Positions 23,000-35,071 of a stretch of DNA of 64,000 nucleotides are shown here, piece after piece (the stretch's first letter is position 1; every line of letters starts with the position of its first letter). The position numbers and the translations under genes are program-made. This DNA is from Trichopria drosophilae. Its lineage: Eukaryota; Arthropoda; Insecta; Hymenoptera; Diapriidae. The DNA is taken from assembly GCA_030407085.1 (NCBI GenBank), contig CM059587.1, positions 70,917,001 to 70,981,000 on the forward strand. Reading direction: 5' to 3'. Below the pieces are notes generated by a model. That model made no database searches. It was not told where the DNA came from and was given only the letters and a program-made list of their open reading frames with translations.

Positions 23000-24247
23000 T
23001 TATGTGAAAATGACCAATATAGGACTACGATTAAAAAGTGCAGAATTTTCAGTACCTTTCAAGTCCTTCCTTATATCCCAGGTTCTTAAACCTTCAATAT
23101 CCCTGTAGGAAAGATGCAGTAAGTGCTCAAAACTTTTTATCTCACAGTGCAAGAGACCGATTTCAAGAGTTAATGATTCATCATTTGGCTGAAAACTTAG
23201 CTTTGGATTGCCAAAATCGTGAGAACTTGCTAAGCACATTGGGCACCTTGCGGTGGCCTGATTGTTCACGAGTGTATTTACACACTTTCCGTCGAATAAT
23301 GTTCTTGAAACAATATACTCTACTCTCGCATTTTTGCCGTTACTCATGCAAAAACAATGAGCTTTCAAATTATTGATCTCTTCCAGTAATCGACTGTTTT
23401 CTTTTTTAATCGCAGAGTCATCTTCTTTTTCAAACGATATTCGTAACGGACGGCAGTATCTAATGCTTTGTGGCGTTGGATTTGTCCACTGATGCGTTGT
23501 AGAATCGGTGCTTAAAGATATTATTAGGAAACTCGTTACAAAAAGGGAATTGTGCGTCTTCAAGTTTACATTTTCTGAACTGTGGTATTTCTGATGAGGA
23601 TTCAGATGTCCAGCAGAACTGTCGAATCCTAATGTAACATGCAAACGCATTTTCAGTAAATGTTTTGTATCCCAATCAGAGGCAACAGAGTCAGATAACC
23701 TTTCGGCTGTTTTATTCAACAGAACTTGTTGGGAAATAGTTTCGGATGCTTTGCATTCTGCATCATGTACTCTGCATTCTTTCATAGCAATCTGAATTTT
23801 TTCATAGGCCGGATAAATTTTGCTGCCTCTGGAAATGCAGTCGATCACTAGGGCTTTGTAAGTATTTCTGGTATAGTTGTTCTCCAGATAAAATGCCAGA
23901 GCACTTTCATTGTCATGTCGAGTATTCCACACTTCATTCTCCGGACTACATGCATTTTCTTCCGGATTTTCTGAGCGGGTTTCCCTATGTCTATGAATTC
24001 GCAAAGCTAATTCTAGGATGCTGCCATCATTTTCAGCTACGTTTATTAATTCTAGTGCACGTCTGTACTTTGTGCTTCTGCAAGCGGTGTTATTGGCGAC
24101 ACGTTTCCTACCACAATTTTCACGTATTCGTGGAATCTTTCTCGGACGTCCACCTTTACCTCCTGTCGTTTTTTTCTTACCCATACTAAAGTAACAATAG
24201 GTAATATTTATCAAACAATACCAATGGATTTTAATACCTAATAACAA
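23000..24247 (-). pseudogene. RAG1/Transib-like transposase, N-terminal and first catalytic part
   Basis: The roughly 415-codon frame, or about 394 codons from MGKKKTTGG (the likely real start), opens with a basic GGRPRKIPR segment. It then has a YPAYEKIQIAMKECR helix, RLHVTLGFDSSAGH (expected site of the first catalytic D, comparable to the CDGMGD site in RAG1), and WTNPTPQSIRYCRP. There follow FDGKCVNTLVN, a zinc-type CPMC, and GLLHCEIKSFEHLLHLSYR. The last resembles the LHCDI segment of RAG1 that bears the second catalytic D; here the matching residue reads E. The frame leaves the family after RTWDIRKDLKG and stops. The rest lies at 20463-21131 on the same strand. Assignment is by motif order only. 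Confidence 0.65.
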
Positions 24248-24899
24248 CTTTGACGTCTGGAATATAAAGTCTACACCCTGATGAAAATTTCTGTAACATC
24301 CTATGATAAATCGTTTTAATAGCTTTGTGAACCTGGCACCCGACTTTTCGAAATTGAAAATGTAAAACGCTATTTCGATAGAGTTATGAATGTAGTTGAA
24401 TGTAGTAGAACGAATTTCGTTTGTAGTTGCAGAAAGAAAAAGTTACAGGGGGTCCAAAAAAGCCCAACACCCCAGTTTAAAAAATTTTTTGTTTTAAATT
24501 TTTTTCCGACAGAAAATCGTTTGTAGTGGATTGTAGTGAAGGAATTTCCGTTTGTGGTAGACAGGAAACCGTTTTATGATAAAAAAATTCTTTTTTTTTA
24601 TTTTTAATTTTTTTTTTTATAGTTTAATTTTTGTAATTTTTAATTTATGTAAATGTATATTTATAGTCTGCATTGGCAAAATCGCACTACTCACAAAGTT
24701 GATACGAAAGTGTTGACGCCCCCCCCCTGACCCTCCGCGCCCAACAGCTTCCGATTAAGAGTAACCAAAACAACCATAAATATTAATTTCGTGCCCGATT
24801 GTTCCAAAAGCAGTTTATTGCAAATTAATATATTCATACCAATTCGTAGTTTTTTTTAAGCAACCGCGGCAACTATAAACAACAACAAACGTTTATTCA
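24248..24899. other. Degenerate edge of the GTTTGTAGTA satellite and unassigned sequence
   Basis: Scattered, diverged copies of GTTTGTAGT occur at about 24360-24560. A C-rich tract is near 24717-24745. No gene is seen. Confidence 0.5.
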
Positions 24900-27375
24900 A
24901 CATCTAATATGAATTACAAATCATGTCCTGGCGTTTAAATCGTTAGTAGTCATATTTTGAGCAACTGCAAACCAATACAAACGTTCATTTCGTGTCTAGT
25001 GTCAATAAAATAAAATGTCCCACAGTTTAAATCGTTTATAGTAATTTTTTAAGTAACTACAAACCTTCGTTTCCTCTATAGTGTTACTAAATATAATATC
25101 CTACGGTATAAATCATTTGTAGTAATTTTTTAAGCTACTACAAACGTCCGTTCCACCTCTAGTGTTAATAAAATGCAGTGTCCTATGGTTTAAATCGTTT
25201 GTAGTAATTTATTAAGCAACTACAAACAACTACAAACGTTTATTTCGTTTGTAGTGTTAATAAAAGACAATATCCTATGGTTTAAATCGTTTGTAGTAAT
25301 TTTTTAAGCAACTACAAACATCCGATTAATATCTAGTGTTAATAAAATGAAGTGTACTATGGTTTAAATCGTTTGTAGTAATTTTTTCATCAATTACAAA
25401 CCTTGCATTCATCTCTAGTATTAATAAAAGACAATATCCTATGGTTTAAATCGTTTGTAGTAATTTTTTAAGCAACTACAAACATCCGATTAATCTCTAG
25501 TGTTAATAAAATGAAGTGTCCTATCGTTTAAATCGTTTGTAGTAATTTTTTAATCAACTACAAACCTTGCATTCATCTCTAGTATTAATAAAATACAATA
25601 TTCTACAGTTTAAATCGTTTGTAGTAATTTCCTAAACTACTACAAACAACTACAAACGTTTATTTCGTCTCTAGTGTTAATAAAATACAACATCCTGTGG
25701 TTTAAATCGTTTGTAGTAATTTATTAATCAACTACAAACCTTGGATTCATCTCTAGTATTAATAAAATAAAATGTCCCACAGTTTAAATCGTTTGTAGTA
25801 ATTTTTTAAGCTACTACAAACGTCCCTTTTATCTCTAGTGTTAATAAAATGCAGTGTCCTTTGGTTTAAATTGTTTGTAGTAATTTCTTGAGCTACTACA
25901 AACAACTACAAACGTTTATTTCATCTCTAGTGTTATTAAAATACAATATTCTACGGTTTAAATCGTTTGTAGTAATTTATTAAGCAACTACAAATAACTA
26001 CAAACGCTTATTTCTTCTGTAGTATTAATAAAAGATAATATCCAATGATTTAAATCGTTTGTAGTAATTTTTTAAGCAACAACAAACTTCCGATTAATCT
26101 CTAGTGTTAATAAAATGAAGTGTCCTATGGTTTAAATCGTTTGTAGTAATATTTTAATCAACTACAAACCATGCATTCATCTCTAGTATTAATAAAATAC
26201 AATATTCTACGGTTTAAATCGTTTGTAGTAATTTCTTAAGCTACTACAAACAACTACAAACGTTTATTTCGTCTCTAGTGTTAATACAATACAATATCCT
26301 ATGGTTTAAATCGTTTGTAGTAATTTTTTAAGCTACTACAAACGTCCGTTTCATCTCTAGTGTTAATAAAATGCAGTGTCCTTTGGTTTAAATTGTTTGT
26401 AGTAATTTCTTGAGCTACTACAAACAACTACAAACGTTTATTTCGTCTCTAGTGTTATTAAAATACAATATTCTACGGCTTAAATCGCTTGTAGTAATTT
26501 TTTAAGCTACTACAAACGTTCGTTTCATCTGTAGTGTTAATAAAATGCAGTGTCCTTTGGTTTTAATCGTTTGTAGTAATTTCTTGAGCAACTGCAAACA
26601 ACAACAAACGTTTATTTCGTCTCTAGAGTTAATAAATTCCAATATCCGACTTATTAAATCGTTTGTAGTAATTTCATAAGCTACTACAAACAACTACAAA
26701 CGTTTATTTCGTCTCTAGTGTTATTAAAATACAACATTCTACGGTTTAAATCGTTTGTAGTAATTTTTTAAGCTACTACAAACGTCCGTTTCATCTCTAG
26801 TGTTAATAAAATGAAGTGTCCTGTGGTTTAAATCGTTTGTAGTAATTTTTTAAGCTACTACAAACGACCGGATCACCTATAGTGTTAATAAAACGCAGTA
26901 TCCTTTGGTTTAAATCGTTTGTAGTAATTTATTAAGCAACTCCAAACAACTACAAACGTTTATTTCATCTCTAGTGTTAATAAAATACAATATCCTATGG
27001 TTTAAATCGTTTGTAGTAATTTTTTAAGCTACAACAAAGGTCCGTTTCATCTCTAGTGTTAATAAAATGCAGTGTCCTATGGTTTAAATCGTTTGTAGTA
27101 ATTTTTTAATCTACTACAAACGTCCGTTTCATCTCTAGTGCTAATAAAATGTAGCGTCCTTTGGTTTAAATCGTTTGTAGTAATTTCTTGAGCAACTACA
27201 AACAACAACAAACGTTTATTTCGCCTCTAGAGTTAATAAATTCATATACCCGACTCATTAAATCGTTTTTAGTAATTTTTTAAGCAACTACAAACATCCG
27301 ATTAATCACTAGTGTTAATAAAATGCAATGTCCTATGGTTTAAATCGTTTGTAGTAATTTATTAAGCAATTACAA
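24900..27375. repeat. 82/92-bp hairpin satellite, about 29 copies
   Basis: The tandem unit carries TTTAAATCGTTTGTAGTAAT, then an AT spacer, then the complement TACTACAAAC, then TCTAGTGTTAATAAAA. Spacing alternates between about 82 and about 92 bp. The longer form has an extra AACTACAAACG. Each unit can fold GTTTGTAGTA against TACTACAAAC around a loop of about 11 bases. Short open frames inside are artefacts. Confidence 0.95.
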
Positions 27376-28989
27376 AAGTTTTTTAAAGCAAAAAATAAAC
27401 CAGAAATGATACCTACTGGCATATTCAAAATAATTATTTTTTCGACGCAAAGAAATGCAGAATATGTGTCGTCATAAATATTTACATTAATAAAATTAAC
27501 CTCACTTTTTACTTTTTTCGCGTGAATATTTACATTAACAATAGAAATGTGATTCTTCAATTCTCTTCAAGTGGGCATAAACATTAATTTTAAGTTTGTA
27601 AAAAGTACAAGCCGTATTGTGCACGTCAAAATTGTCAATAAGGTATACTACTTTTGAAATGTAATTTTATATAACATTTTCTTTTTTAAAAACTTCATTA
27701 CGTTACCTTCATATAATATCAAATAGACTATTCGATGAAATCTCGTACTGCTGCTCTTTAGGTTTAATATTATTCAAGATGACAAACTTTACTAGTATAC
27801 TTAAAAAAGATAGGTTAGGTTGTTTAAAAACCCTTGTGTTTATATAGCGTGGTTTTCTGAAATACGCAGGCGCGAAAATATATGCAGGTTATAACTTTTG
27901 AATGCATTTTAAATATATGCAGAATACTTTATTATAATTGTATTCATATTTTTCTGTTCAATGTATTAGTGCCTTGTTTCCTTCCTTACAGAACAGCTAC
28001 TCCTAAGTTGTATATTACACAGAACGAAAAAAGTCTTAAAATTATTACATTTTCAACCGTCTTAAATTTAGTGAATATTAGTGGCATAAGTATATCCTTT
28101 TGTAATCGGTTTTGTATTTCTTATATCTAAAATTAAGCCATATTCGGGCTTACATTAAGTAAAAACTTTTTTTAGAGTGTACTTTGCGTATATTATTAAA
28201 TGATATTTGTTAAGAATAAATGTGACATTCACAACAATTTCAGAAGAAAGAAATCTGATTGACGCATTTTTGCACGAATGGCAAAAATACATTACATATT
28301 ATCTTATGACATTCAACATTTATATTGTTTAAGAGAATTATAAATAACGAGAAAATAAAATTTAACCATTTTTATCTGAATGATCTGAAATTTAACGTTG
28401 CTACTATTTCAGTTTCTCAAACACGAACAATTTTTCTTAGTTTCTGAAATATTCTACTCTTATAATTCTCACAATTTTTTGCAAAATTAAATATGTTCAA
28501 ACAGGCTTTTTGAAAATAAACAACGTGCAATAAAAACAAAGGATAAAAAGGTGTAAACAAACAAGGAGTGTGGGAGAGGGGATTAAAACCAACTGTTTGA
28601 CCGGATGGTCGAGGAAGGACAGATAAACTGAATTGTACGATACATTTTTTATAGTTGCAGTATAATGTAACAAACATCACTATTGAATGACCGCACGAAT
28701 TCCACAGGAATATCTTGAAAAAATAGAATGAGCATTTTTTTCTGAAATAATGTTATTTACTAAACGACAAAGAAAGAATCAATCTGTTGTTACTAATTGT
28801 TGTAAAAAGTTCTGTAAAACATGAAAAACGTAATGTAGGATGTAATGAGTGAAGGAAAACTAAGAGATAAGTGGAAAATTAATTTTTTCTACAAAAAGTA
28901 CTATTTTTTATTACTCGTTTACTACAATTTTGTTATAAACAATTAATGGTTATAAACAATTAATTAAAAAATTCCCCTATCATTGAGTA
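27376..28989. other. Unassigned AT-rich stretch
   Basis: Short open frames occur without recognisable homology. A minimal AGGTTAGGTT motif is near 27810. No RNA gene or repeat structure is seen. Confidence 0.4.
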
Positions 28990-29290
28990 GGGGAGTATGG
29001 GGAATAGTGGGACAGTGTGAATTGCGGGACACCTCGTTTTTTTCAATATATTTGTGTAGTACGCAGTACTCACATTTTGGTATAGTTTTATTTCCCTAAA
29101 ATCTCAGTTACATTTTAGAGATGTTTGTATTTCGACCGTTATCAATAAATATATAATTAGAGTTTTGGTATTTTCAGGTCAGCATAATGTGGAGGGCAAA
29201 TGAGTTTAATCGAATAAAAAAAAATGCAAGGGAGGAAAGATAAGAAAAAATATATATATAAGTTGAAATATTTTGAACAAAAATTATCTT

Positions 29291-29324
29291 TCACGTTTCG
29301 ACTCTGATTTGAGTCCTCTTAAGA
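29291..29324 (-). ncRNA. Hammerhead-ribozyme-like remnant of a Penelope-like element
   Basis: On the minus strand, CTTAAGAG is followed by GGACTC, a short loop, GAGTC and then GAAAC. Hammerhead ribozymes have CUGANGA, stem II, then GAAAC, and Penelope-like elements are known to carry them. Here stem II and GAAAC are intact while the CUGANGA box reads CTTAAGA. It is therefore either decayed or a family variant. It lies downstream of the GIY-YIG frame, where such motifs are expected. Confidence 0.45.
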
Positions 29325-29454
29325 AAATTATAAAATGACCATCAAAATTGGGTCGTATTTATACTCACGGAGGGACATAAGATTCATGTGTGTTAGTGAT
29401 TAAGTACTAGGCACAAATGTAACGGTTGCTATACGAGTAGAATTTAATATGGGT

Positions 29455-30738
29455 TTATTTAAGAACTGGATAATAAACTTCCGGTAGTTTTGATACTTCA
29501 AACCTGATGTTAACAGTATTGGTATCTTTTTTTATGTAGTAATTTTTCAGATGTCCTCTTTTTCTCCAATGTTTTTCTTTAGCGAGAATTTTTATGTTGG
29601 TATAGTCAAAATCATGTCCAGTTTCTAGTCTGTGATGGATTAGACCAGTAAACTGTTCAGATTTTTTCGCAAATATATTTCTCTTGTGTTCATTTACTCG
29701 GGTTTTTAATTGCCTACCCGTTTGTCCGATATATGACTTATTGCAATGAGAACATGGAATTTTATAAACGACTCCACTTTGTTTTTCTAGCGGTAATTGG
29801 TCTTTTCCTGGTTTAATTTGTGCAATGTTAGTTTTGTAAGGGGTTGAAAGTAATCTTAGATTTTTAATTTTGAAAATTTTTGCACGATGTTCAGAAAGTC
29901 CTTTAATGTAAGGGCAGCTAATTGTTTTGATTGTATTTTCATTATTACTATAATTTAAATTGTTTTGTACTATTGTATTTAAGTATTGTAAACGTTTTTT
30001 AATAATATGATCGATAAATTGGAATGGGTATCCGTTTTCTAAAAGTACTTCTATGATATTGTTTATATTTTTTTGTATGGAATTCTTCTGATGAAAGTTT
30101 GATTGCACGGTCGATTAAACCGTATATCATGCCGATTTTTGTGGCAAGGGATGCAAAGACTCATAATGGAGGTATCTTCCTGACCAGGTTTCTTTGTGAT
30201 ACCAGTCAAGTTTTAGACTTCCATCTGTTGATATAAAGATTTTTACATCTAAATAGTTAATTTGTTTATTTTGTTCGCATTCGGACATAAATTTAAGTCT
30301 ATTTTCGGCATCGAAGCTGTTGAATTCGCTCAAAACGGTTGTAATTTTGTCTTTAGGAATGCATGTAATTATGTCATCGACATAGCAGTAAAAAAATGGT
30401 GGATTTAAATTTAATTTGTTTAAAATGCATTCCGTTATATAGTCGAGTACTAAATTTGCGAGAAACCGGGGAGAGAGGAGAGCCCATAGGCATTCCGAAG
30501 TTCTGTTTGTAAACAACGTTATTAAATTTAAAATACGTCGAATCTAAGCATGTATAGATTGCTACGGTAAAATCATTTAAATCTAATAATGTGTGATTTT
30601 TAATTTCGTTCCATTTACTTTCTATACTTGTAATCACTAAATCGTTTGAGATGTTTGTAAACATTGATACTACATCTAAAGAAATTAGTTTTTGGTTTTT
30701 TGGTATTTTCACTTTTTTTATGTTTTCTACAAAGTGAG
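29455..30738 (-). pseudogene. Penelope-like element: reverse transcriptase plus GIY-YIG endonuclease
   Basis: Reading the minus strand from 30738, VKIPKNQKLISLDVVSMFTN and FGMPMGSPLSP give the RT palm. After a frameshift near 30470, RFLANLVLDYITE and YVDDI (catalytic YxDD) continue, then NYLDVKI. Two further shifts (near 30140 and 30085) lead to the C-terminal part, which holds the Penelope GIY-YIG nuclease: GVVYKIPCSHCNKSYIGQTG, then R--E-HKRN. The RT N-terminus is absent, so the copy is 5'-truncated at about 30738. RT followed by GIY-YIG is diagnostic of Penelope-like elements. Multiple frameshifts make it a dead copy. Confidence 0.9.
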
Positions 30739-31489
30739 ATCAACTGTGAAACTCTTCGCATTAACTTTCTTAAATTAAGCATTTTGAAACTTTCATCGAG
30801 CGCTTATGTTATCATTATTTTCGTTAGATTTTTACACCAAAAATATGAGGATATTTACCTAGTTCCATCAATCTTTCGACCCTTGAAAGGATTTTTCAAA
30901 AAAATGTGTTGTGTCGATTATAGACGCTGATATTGAACAAAAACGCGTTTCGGGAATTGTGGGACATTTTCTGTGGGGTAGTACGGGACATATCAGTCTT
31001 TACATTTTTCGACTAAAAAATTGTATGCATCTACACGAGACTTATTACTAGAGGATTTTGAAATCGGAGAACTTGAATCTGAAGTAATCTCAGACTAGCA
31101 AGTATCATGAAGATTTACATAATTTTTCAAATATTCGTCCGTCATATTGGATCCGTCATTTTAAATATTTGATATCCGACTTCAAATTCGTAGTCAGCGA
31201 TGCAAAATACCCCTTAATATACAATCATTCGCAAAATTAATAGGCATAATTCAAAGATTTCGGTTGCGTCTCACAATTCCCCACGATCTTTTCAAAAGAG
31301 AAAAAAACGTGCGTCTTCAAAAGCTAGGCTACAATTTTCCAGCCGTTTCAAATTTTAACATACTCAAACAGCCAATCGGTAGTCTAGGATATATACTATC
31401 ACGTCTTTAAGGAAATGTTAAAAAAAATTAATTTTTAATCATTTCTTGGATCAGTAAAAACCAGTCCCATTATTCCCCACTTTCCCCTA

Positions 31490-32055
31490 TCTGTGTTTTT
31501 GATTCCGATGTGCACAACATTTACAAAAAAAAGTTTCCTTTAGTTATTTCTACTTACGTACATACTTACCTACATTATCCTGGACATTGACTCACTTATT
31601 AAATAACATATTAACTTAAATTTACCGATAGCGAGAAGAAATCGCTAATTATATGAAAATAAATTCAACGATTTTACTCTTTCCGATTGAGAATGAAGTT
31701 GTCGCTTAATTTAAGGAAAAGAAGAAAGATAAAAGTCAAACAATAACAAAATTTCAGTCTTCATTTTCCTACTCCATTTACGATTTCATAATTCTAATAT
31801 CAGATTCGTCATCACCGGCCATTGAACCCTAATAGAAAAAAGTCTTAAAATTACTATGTTTTAAAAAGTCTTACATTCAGCTAACATATAAGGCATAATA
31901 AGTACGTCCTTTTCTTATTTACCGTTGGTTTTGTTACATTTTAATTCAAGCCTATATGTGGCTTTAATTTAAAATGTTTTTCTTTTTACGCTGGAACTTT
32001 TTTTATGCTGAAGCAATTCGAACGGTACAGAAGCAGTATTGTAAACATACATTAG
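31490..32055. other. Unassigned stretch with diverged 133-bp-family pieces
   Basis: No gene is seen. The segment near 31780-31830 (ATTTCATAATTCTAATATCA) is a diverged unit of the 133-bp family. Confidence 0.45.
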
Positions 32056-34060
32056 TTACACGAAGTTATCACGAAAATCTTCTCGTACTGTATTTCTATA
32101 CTGTTAGAAAATTGTTTCTTAAAGTTTATTAAAGTTCTGGCATTTTATTGACCCGAACATTGTAATACATTCAAATACAGTATCATTAAATTTCATAGAC
32201 AACTGTAGTTTAAATGTTCATTAAATTTACGAAGTTTTCTGACTGTGTATCGTTCGGGTCGCCTTCTTGATTACTTTTTCTATTTTCATTTTGTAATTTT
32301 GGTTCCCCCATTTTGAATTTCATCATTCTGATATCAGGTTTGTAACCGCAGAGCATGAAACCCTTGAAGTACAGTTTTTGTGGCTTCCAAATCGCCATTT
32401 TCATCGGTTTCTCTATTTTCATGCCGCCATTTTGGATCCACCATTTTGGATTTCATAATTCTGATATTAGGTTCGTAACCAGAGACCATAAAACCCGTGA
32501 TGTACAATTTTTTTACCTTTCGATTCGCAATTTTTACTGGGTTTTCTATTTTGATGTCGCCATTTTGAATCCGCCATTTTGAATTTCATAATTCTGATAT
32601 CAGATTCGTAACCAGAGACCATAAAACCCGTGATGTACTATTTTTTTACCTTTCGATTCGCAATTTTCACTGGGTTTTCTATTTTCATGCCGCCATTTTG
32701 ATCCGCCATTTTTAGATGTTTAATTTGGACTTTATATTTGTAATCCGCAATCCCAAAAACCATACTACACTATAAATGATAAAATTCCTAACATTCTTCC
32801 GTGTATTATGGCATAACGATTTGCTTTTGTATTAATTACGGTTACGTGGCGTGTTTTTTCCATGCTAGAAAATGAAAAATAATTCTTTGCTATAGTTTTC
32901 CCTTATTCTATAATAAAGTACCTTTAATTTCATCCAAGATTCATTAAATTCTATCAAGTCTACCTGGAGATATTTGAAAAAGAAACGAGATTTAGAAATT
33001 TTTTACACGAAGTTATCACGAAAATCTTCTCTTACTGTATTTCTATACTGTTAGAAAATTGTTTCTTAAAGTTTATTAAAGTTCTGGCATTTTATTGACC
33101 CGAACATTGTAATACATTCAAATACAGTATCATTAAATTTCATAGACAACTGTAGTTTAAATGTTCATTAAATTTACGAAGTTTTCTGACTGTGTATCGT
33201 TCGGGTCGCCTTCTTGATTACTTTTTCTATTTTCATTTTGTAATTTTGGTTCCCCCATTTTGAATTTCATCATTCTGATATCAGGTTTGTAACCGCAGAG
33301 CATGAAACCCTTGAAGTACAGTTTTTGTGGCTTCCAAATCGCCATTTTAATCGGTTTCTCTATTTTCATGCCGCCATTTTGGATTTCATAATTCTGATAT
33401 TAGGTTCGTAACCAGAGACCATAAAACCCGTGATGTACAGTTTTTGTGGCTTCCAAATCGCCATTTTCATCGGTTTCTCTATTTTCATGCCGCCATTTTG
33501 GATCTGCCATTTTGGATTTCATAATTCTGATATTAGGTTCGTAACCAAAGACCATAAAACCCGTGATGTACTATTTTTTTACCTTTCAATTCGCAATTTT
33601 TACTGGGTTTTCTATTTTCATGCCGCCATTTTGGATTTCATAATTCTGATATTAGGTTCGTAACCAAAGCCCATAAAACCCGTGATGTACTATTTTTTTA
33701 CCTTTCAATTCGCAATTTTTACTGGGTTTTCTATTTTCATGCCGCCATTTTGGATCCGCCATTTTTAGATGTTTAATTTGGACTTTATATTTGTAATCCG
33801 CAATCCCAAAAACCATACTACCCTATAAATGATAAAATTCCTAACATTCTTCCGTGTATTATGGCATAACGATTTGCTTCCGTATTAATTACGGTTACGT
33901 TGCGTGTTTTTTCCATACTAGAAAATGAAAAATAATTCTTCGCTATAGTTTTCCCTTATTCTATAATAAAGTACCTTTAATTTCATCCAAGATTCATTAA
34001 ATTCTATCAAGTCCACCTGGAGATATTTGAAAAAGAAACTAGAAATTAGTTCACCGTGCG
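32056..34060. repeat. Two tandem 947-bp blocks of the 133-bp repeat family
   Basis: Block 1 (about 32056-33002) and block 2 (about 33003-34060) repeat with an offset of 947 bp. Each holds a unique-looking leader (32056-32310 and 33005-33250), then 3-4 units of the 133-bp family, then a shared trailer (32720-33000 and 33770-34060). The trailer and units are inverted relative to 17671-18470. Unit spacing in block 2 is irregular (about 118-133 bp) because several units lack the second GGCGG half. Confidence 0.9.
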
Positions 34061-34196
34061 ACGTACCGACCGCGGATAAGACGCTGACGGTACCGATAAC
34101 GGCCGACGGGGGTCGGCAGCGGTCCCAAATTCGTACCCTCGCCCAGCAAAGTTCCCCGGTTATTCCACACTGGACATAAGCAGAGGTTCAACCACC

Positions 34197-34667
34197 ATGA
34201 CATTGCTAAATTCGTGCGAAGATTTTGTGACAGATAAACCGAATAATGACACAGAAGATGTCGTTAAATTTTACAATTTAAGTAGTAACTCGGTGTCAAA
34301 ATTTGACTCGAACAGATTGAACGATTTCGATAAACAAAAATTACAATTACACCGCGACATGTTTATCGAAATCGCATCGTCAAGAAAAGTTTCGTTCAAA
34401 TGCTTGGGTGATGTTGTGCAGTCTAGTCAAGAGAATCCGGAAATCGGGGAACTTGTACCTACGTACATAAAATTACTTCGTGTTCTTTTGACGATCCCTG
34501 CAACCTCGTGTCCAAATGAAAGATCATTTTCGCATTTTAGATACATGAAAAATTATTTACGATCGACCACGACTCAAAAGCGTTTAAATCATATTTTGCA
34601 CATTATATACACACCAAAATTCTATAGATACATTAGACATAGAAGAGCTTATAAATGTATTTATTAA
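34197..34667 (+). pseudogene. hAT transposase C-terminal dimerisation domain
   Basis: The 156-codon frame ends with LLRVLLTIPATSCPNERSFS, then KNYLRSTTTQKRLNHI. This is the hAT C-terminal dimerisation motif in the style of zinc-finger MYM/BED-less hAT relatives. The catalytic RNase-H part is missing, and the frame stays open for a short way upstream of the first Met without recognisable homology. It is a truncated fragment directly next to the 133-bp family trailer (ends at 34060). It is possible but unproven that the repeat block inserted into this hAT element. Confidence 0.8.
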
Positions 34668-35071
34668 GAAAATCAGAGAAGATCCGCTACTTTTGCAGTG
34701 TAAAAAAAATGAGTATTTATTTGTACCCCCCCCCCCTCAGATAATCTGCCAGACATTCCATATGCTATAAAATTTCATTCCGCTGGCCCTGCGTATACCC
34801 ATCGACTACCCAGACATCCTACTTAAAATTACATCAATTCTGGTGTGAATCTACCGAGTCTGGAGACATTGAGACAGATATCGTTTAACATGTGTTACAC
34901 AAGCACGTAAGAATCTCGAATAGATCGGTCCCCCAATATGTCGGACTACACTCAGCTGATACACCTATCTTTTCCGCGGTCGGTTCGTGACGTGCCTGTT
35001 AAAATCAATCGGATAGACAATTCCGTTTTTAACGCGGGACTGCGACAATAGAACGATGTAGACAAATTTTA
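34668..35071. other. Unassigned stretch
   Basis: A C-run is near 34726-34737. No gene is seen. It may include the 3' end of the hAT fragment. Confidence 0.4.

Larger units (their letters stand above)
28990..31487. mobile_element. TA-flanked TIR element carrying a Penelope-like insertion
   Basis: The left end GGGGAGTATGGGGAATAGTG (28990) is matched by the inverted right end near 31466-31487. TA lies at 28988-28989 and 31488-31489. Related GGGA-ATTGTGGGAC-like motifs recur subterminally near 29014, 30952-30996 and 31272-31291. Removing the Penelope-like segment (about 29200-30738) leaves roughly 1 kb of non-coding host element. A Tc1/mariner-type TA duplication is the likeliest class. Confidence 0.7.

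Noticed and set aside
24900..27375. CRISPR-like repeat-spacer array
   Set aside because: Repeats and intervening sequence are both repeated, the unit is a continuous satellite, and the context is eukaryotic.
28417..28680. 87-codon open frame as a small gene
   Set aside because: No recognisable domain, AT-rich composition and no supporting context.
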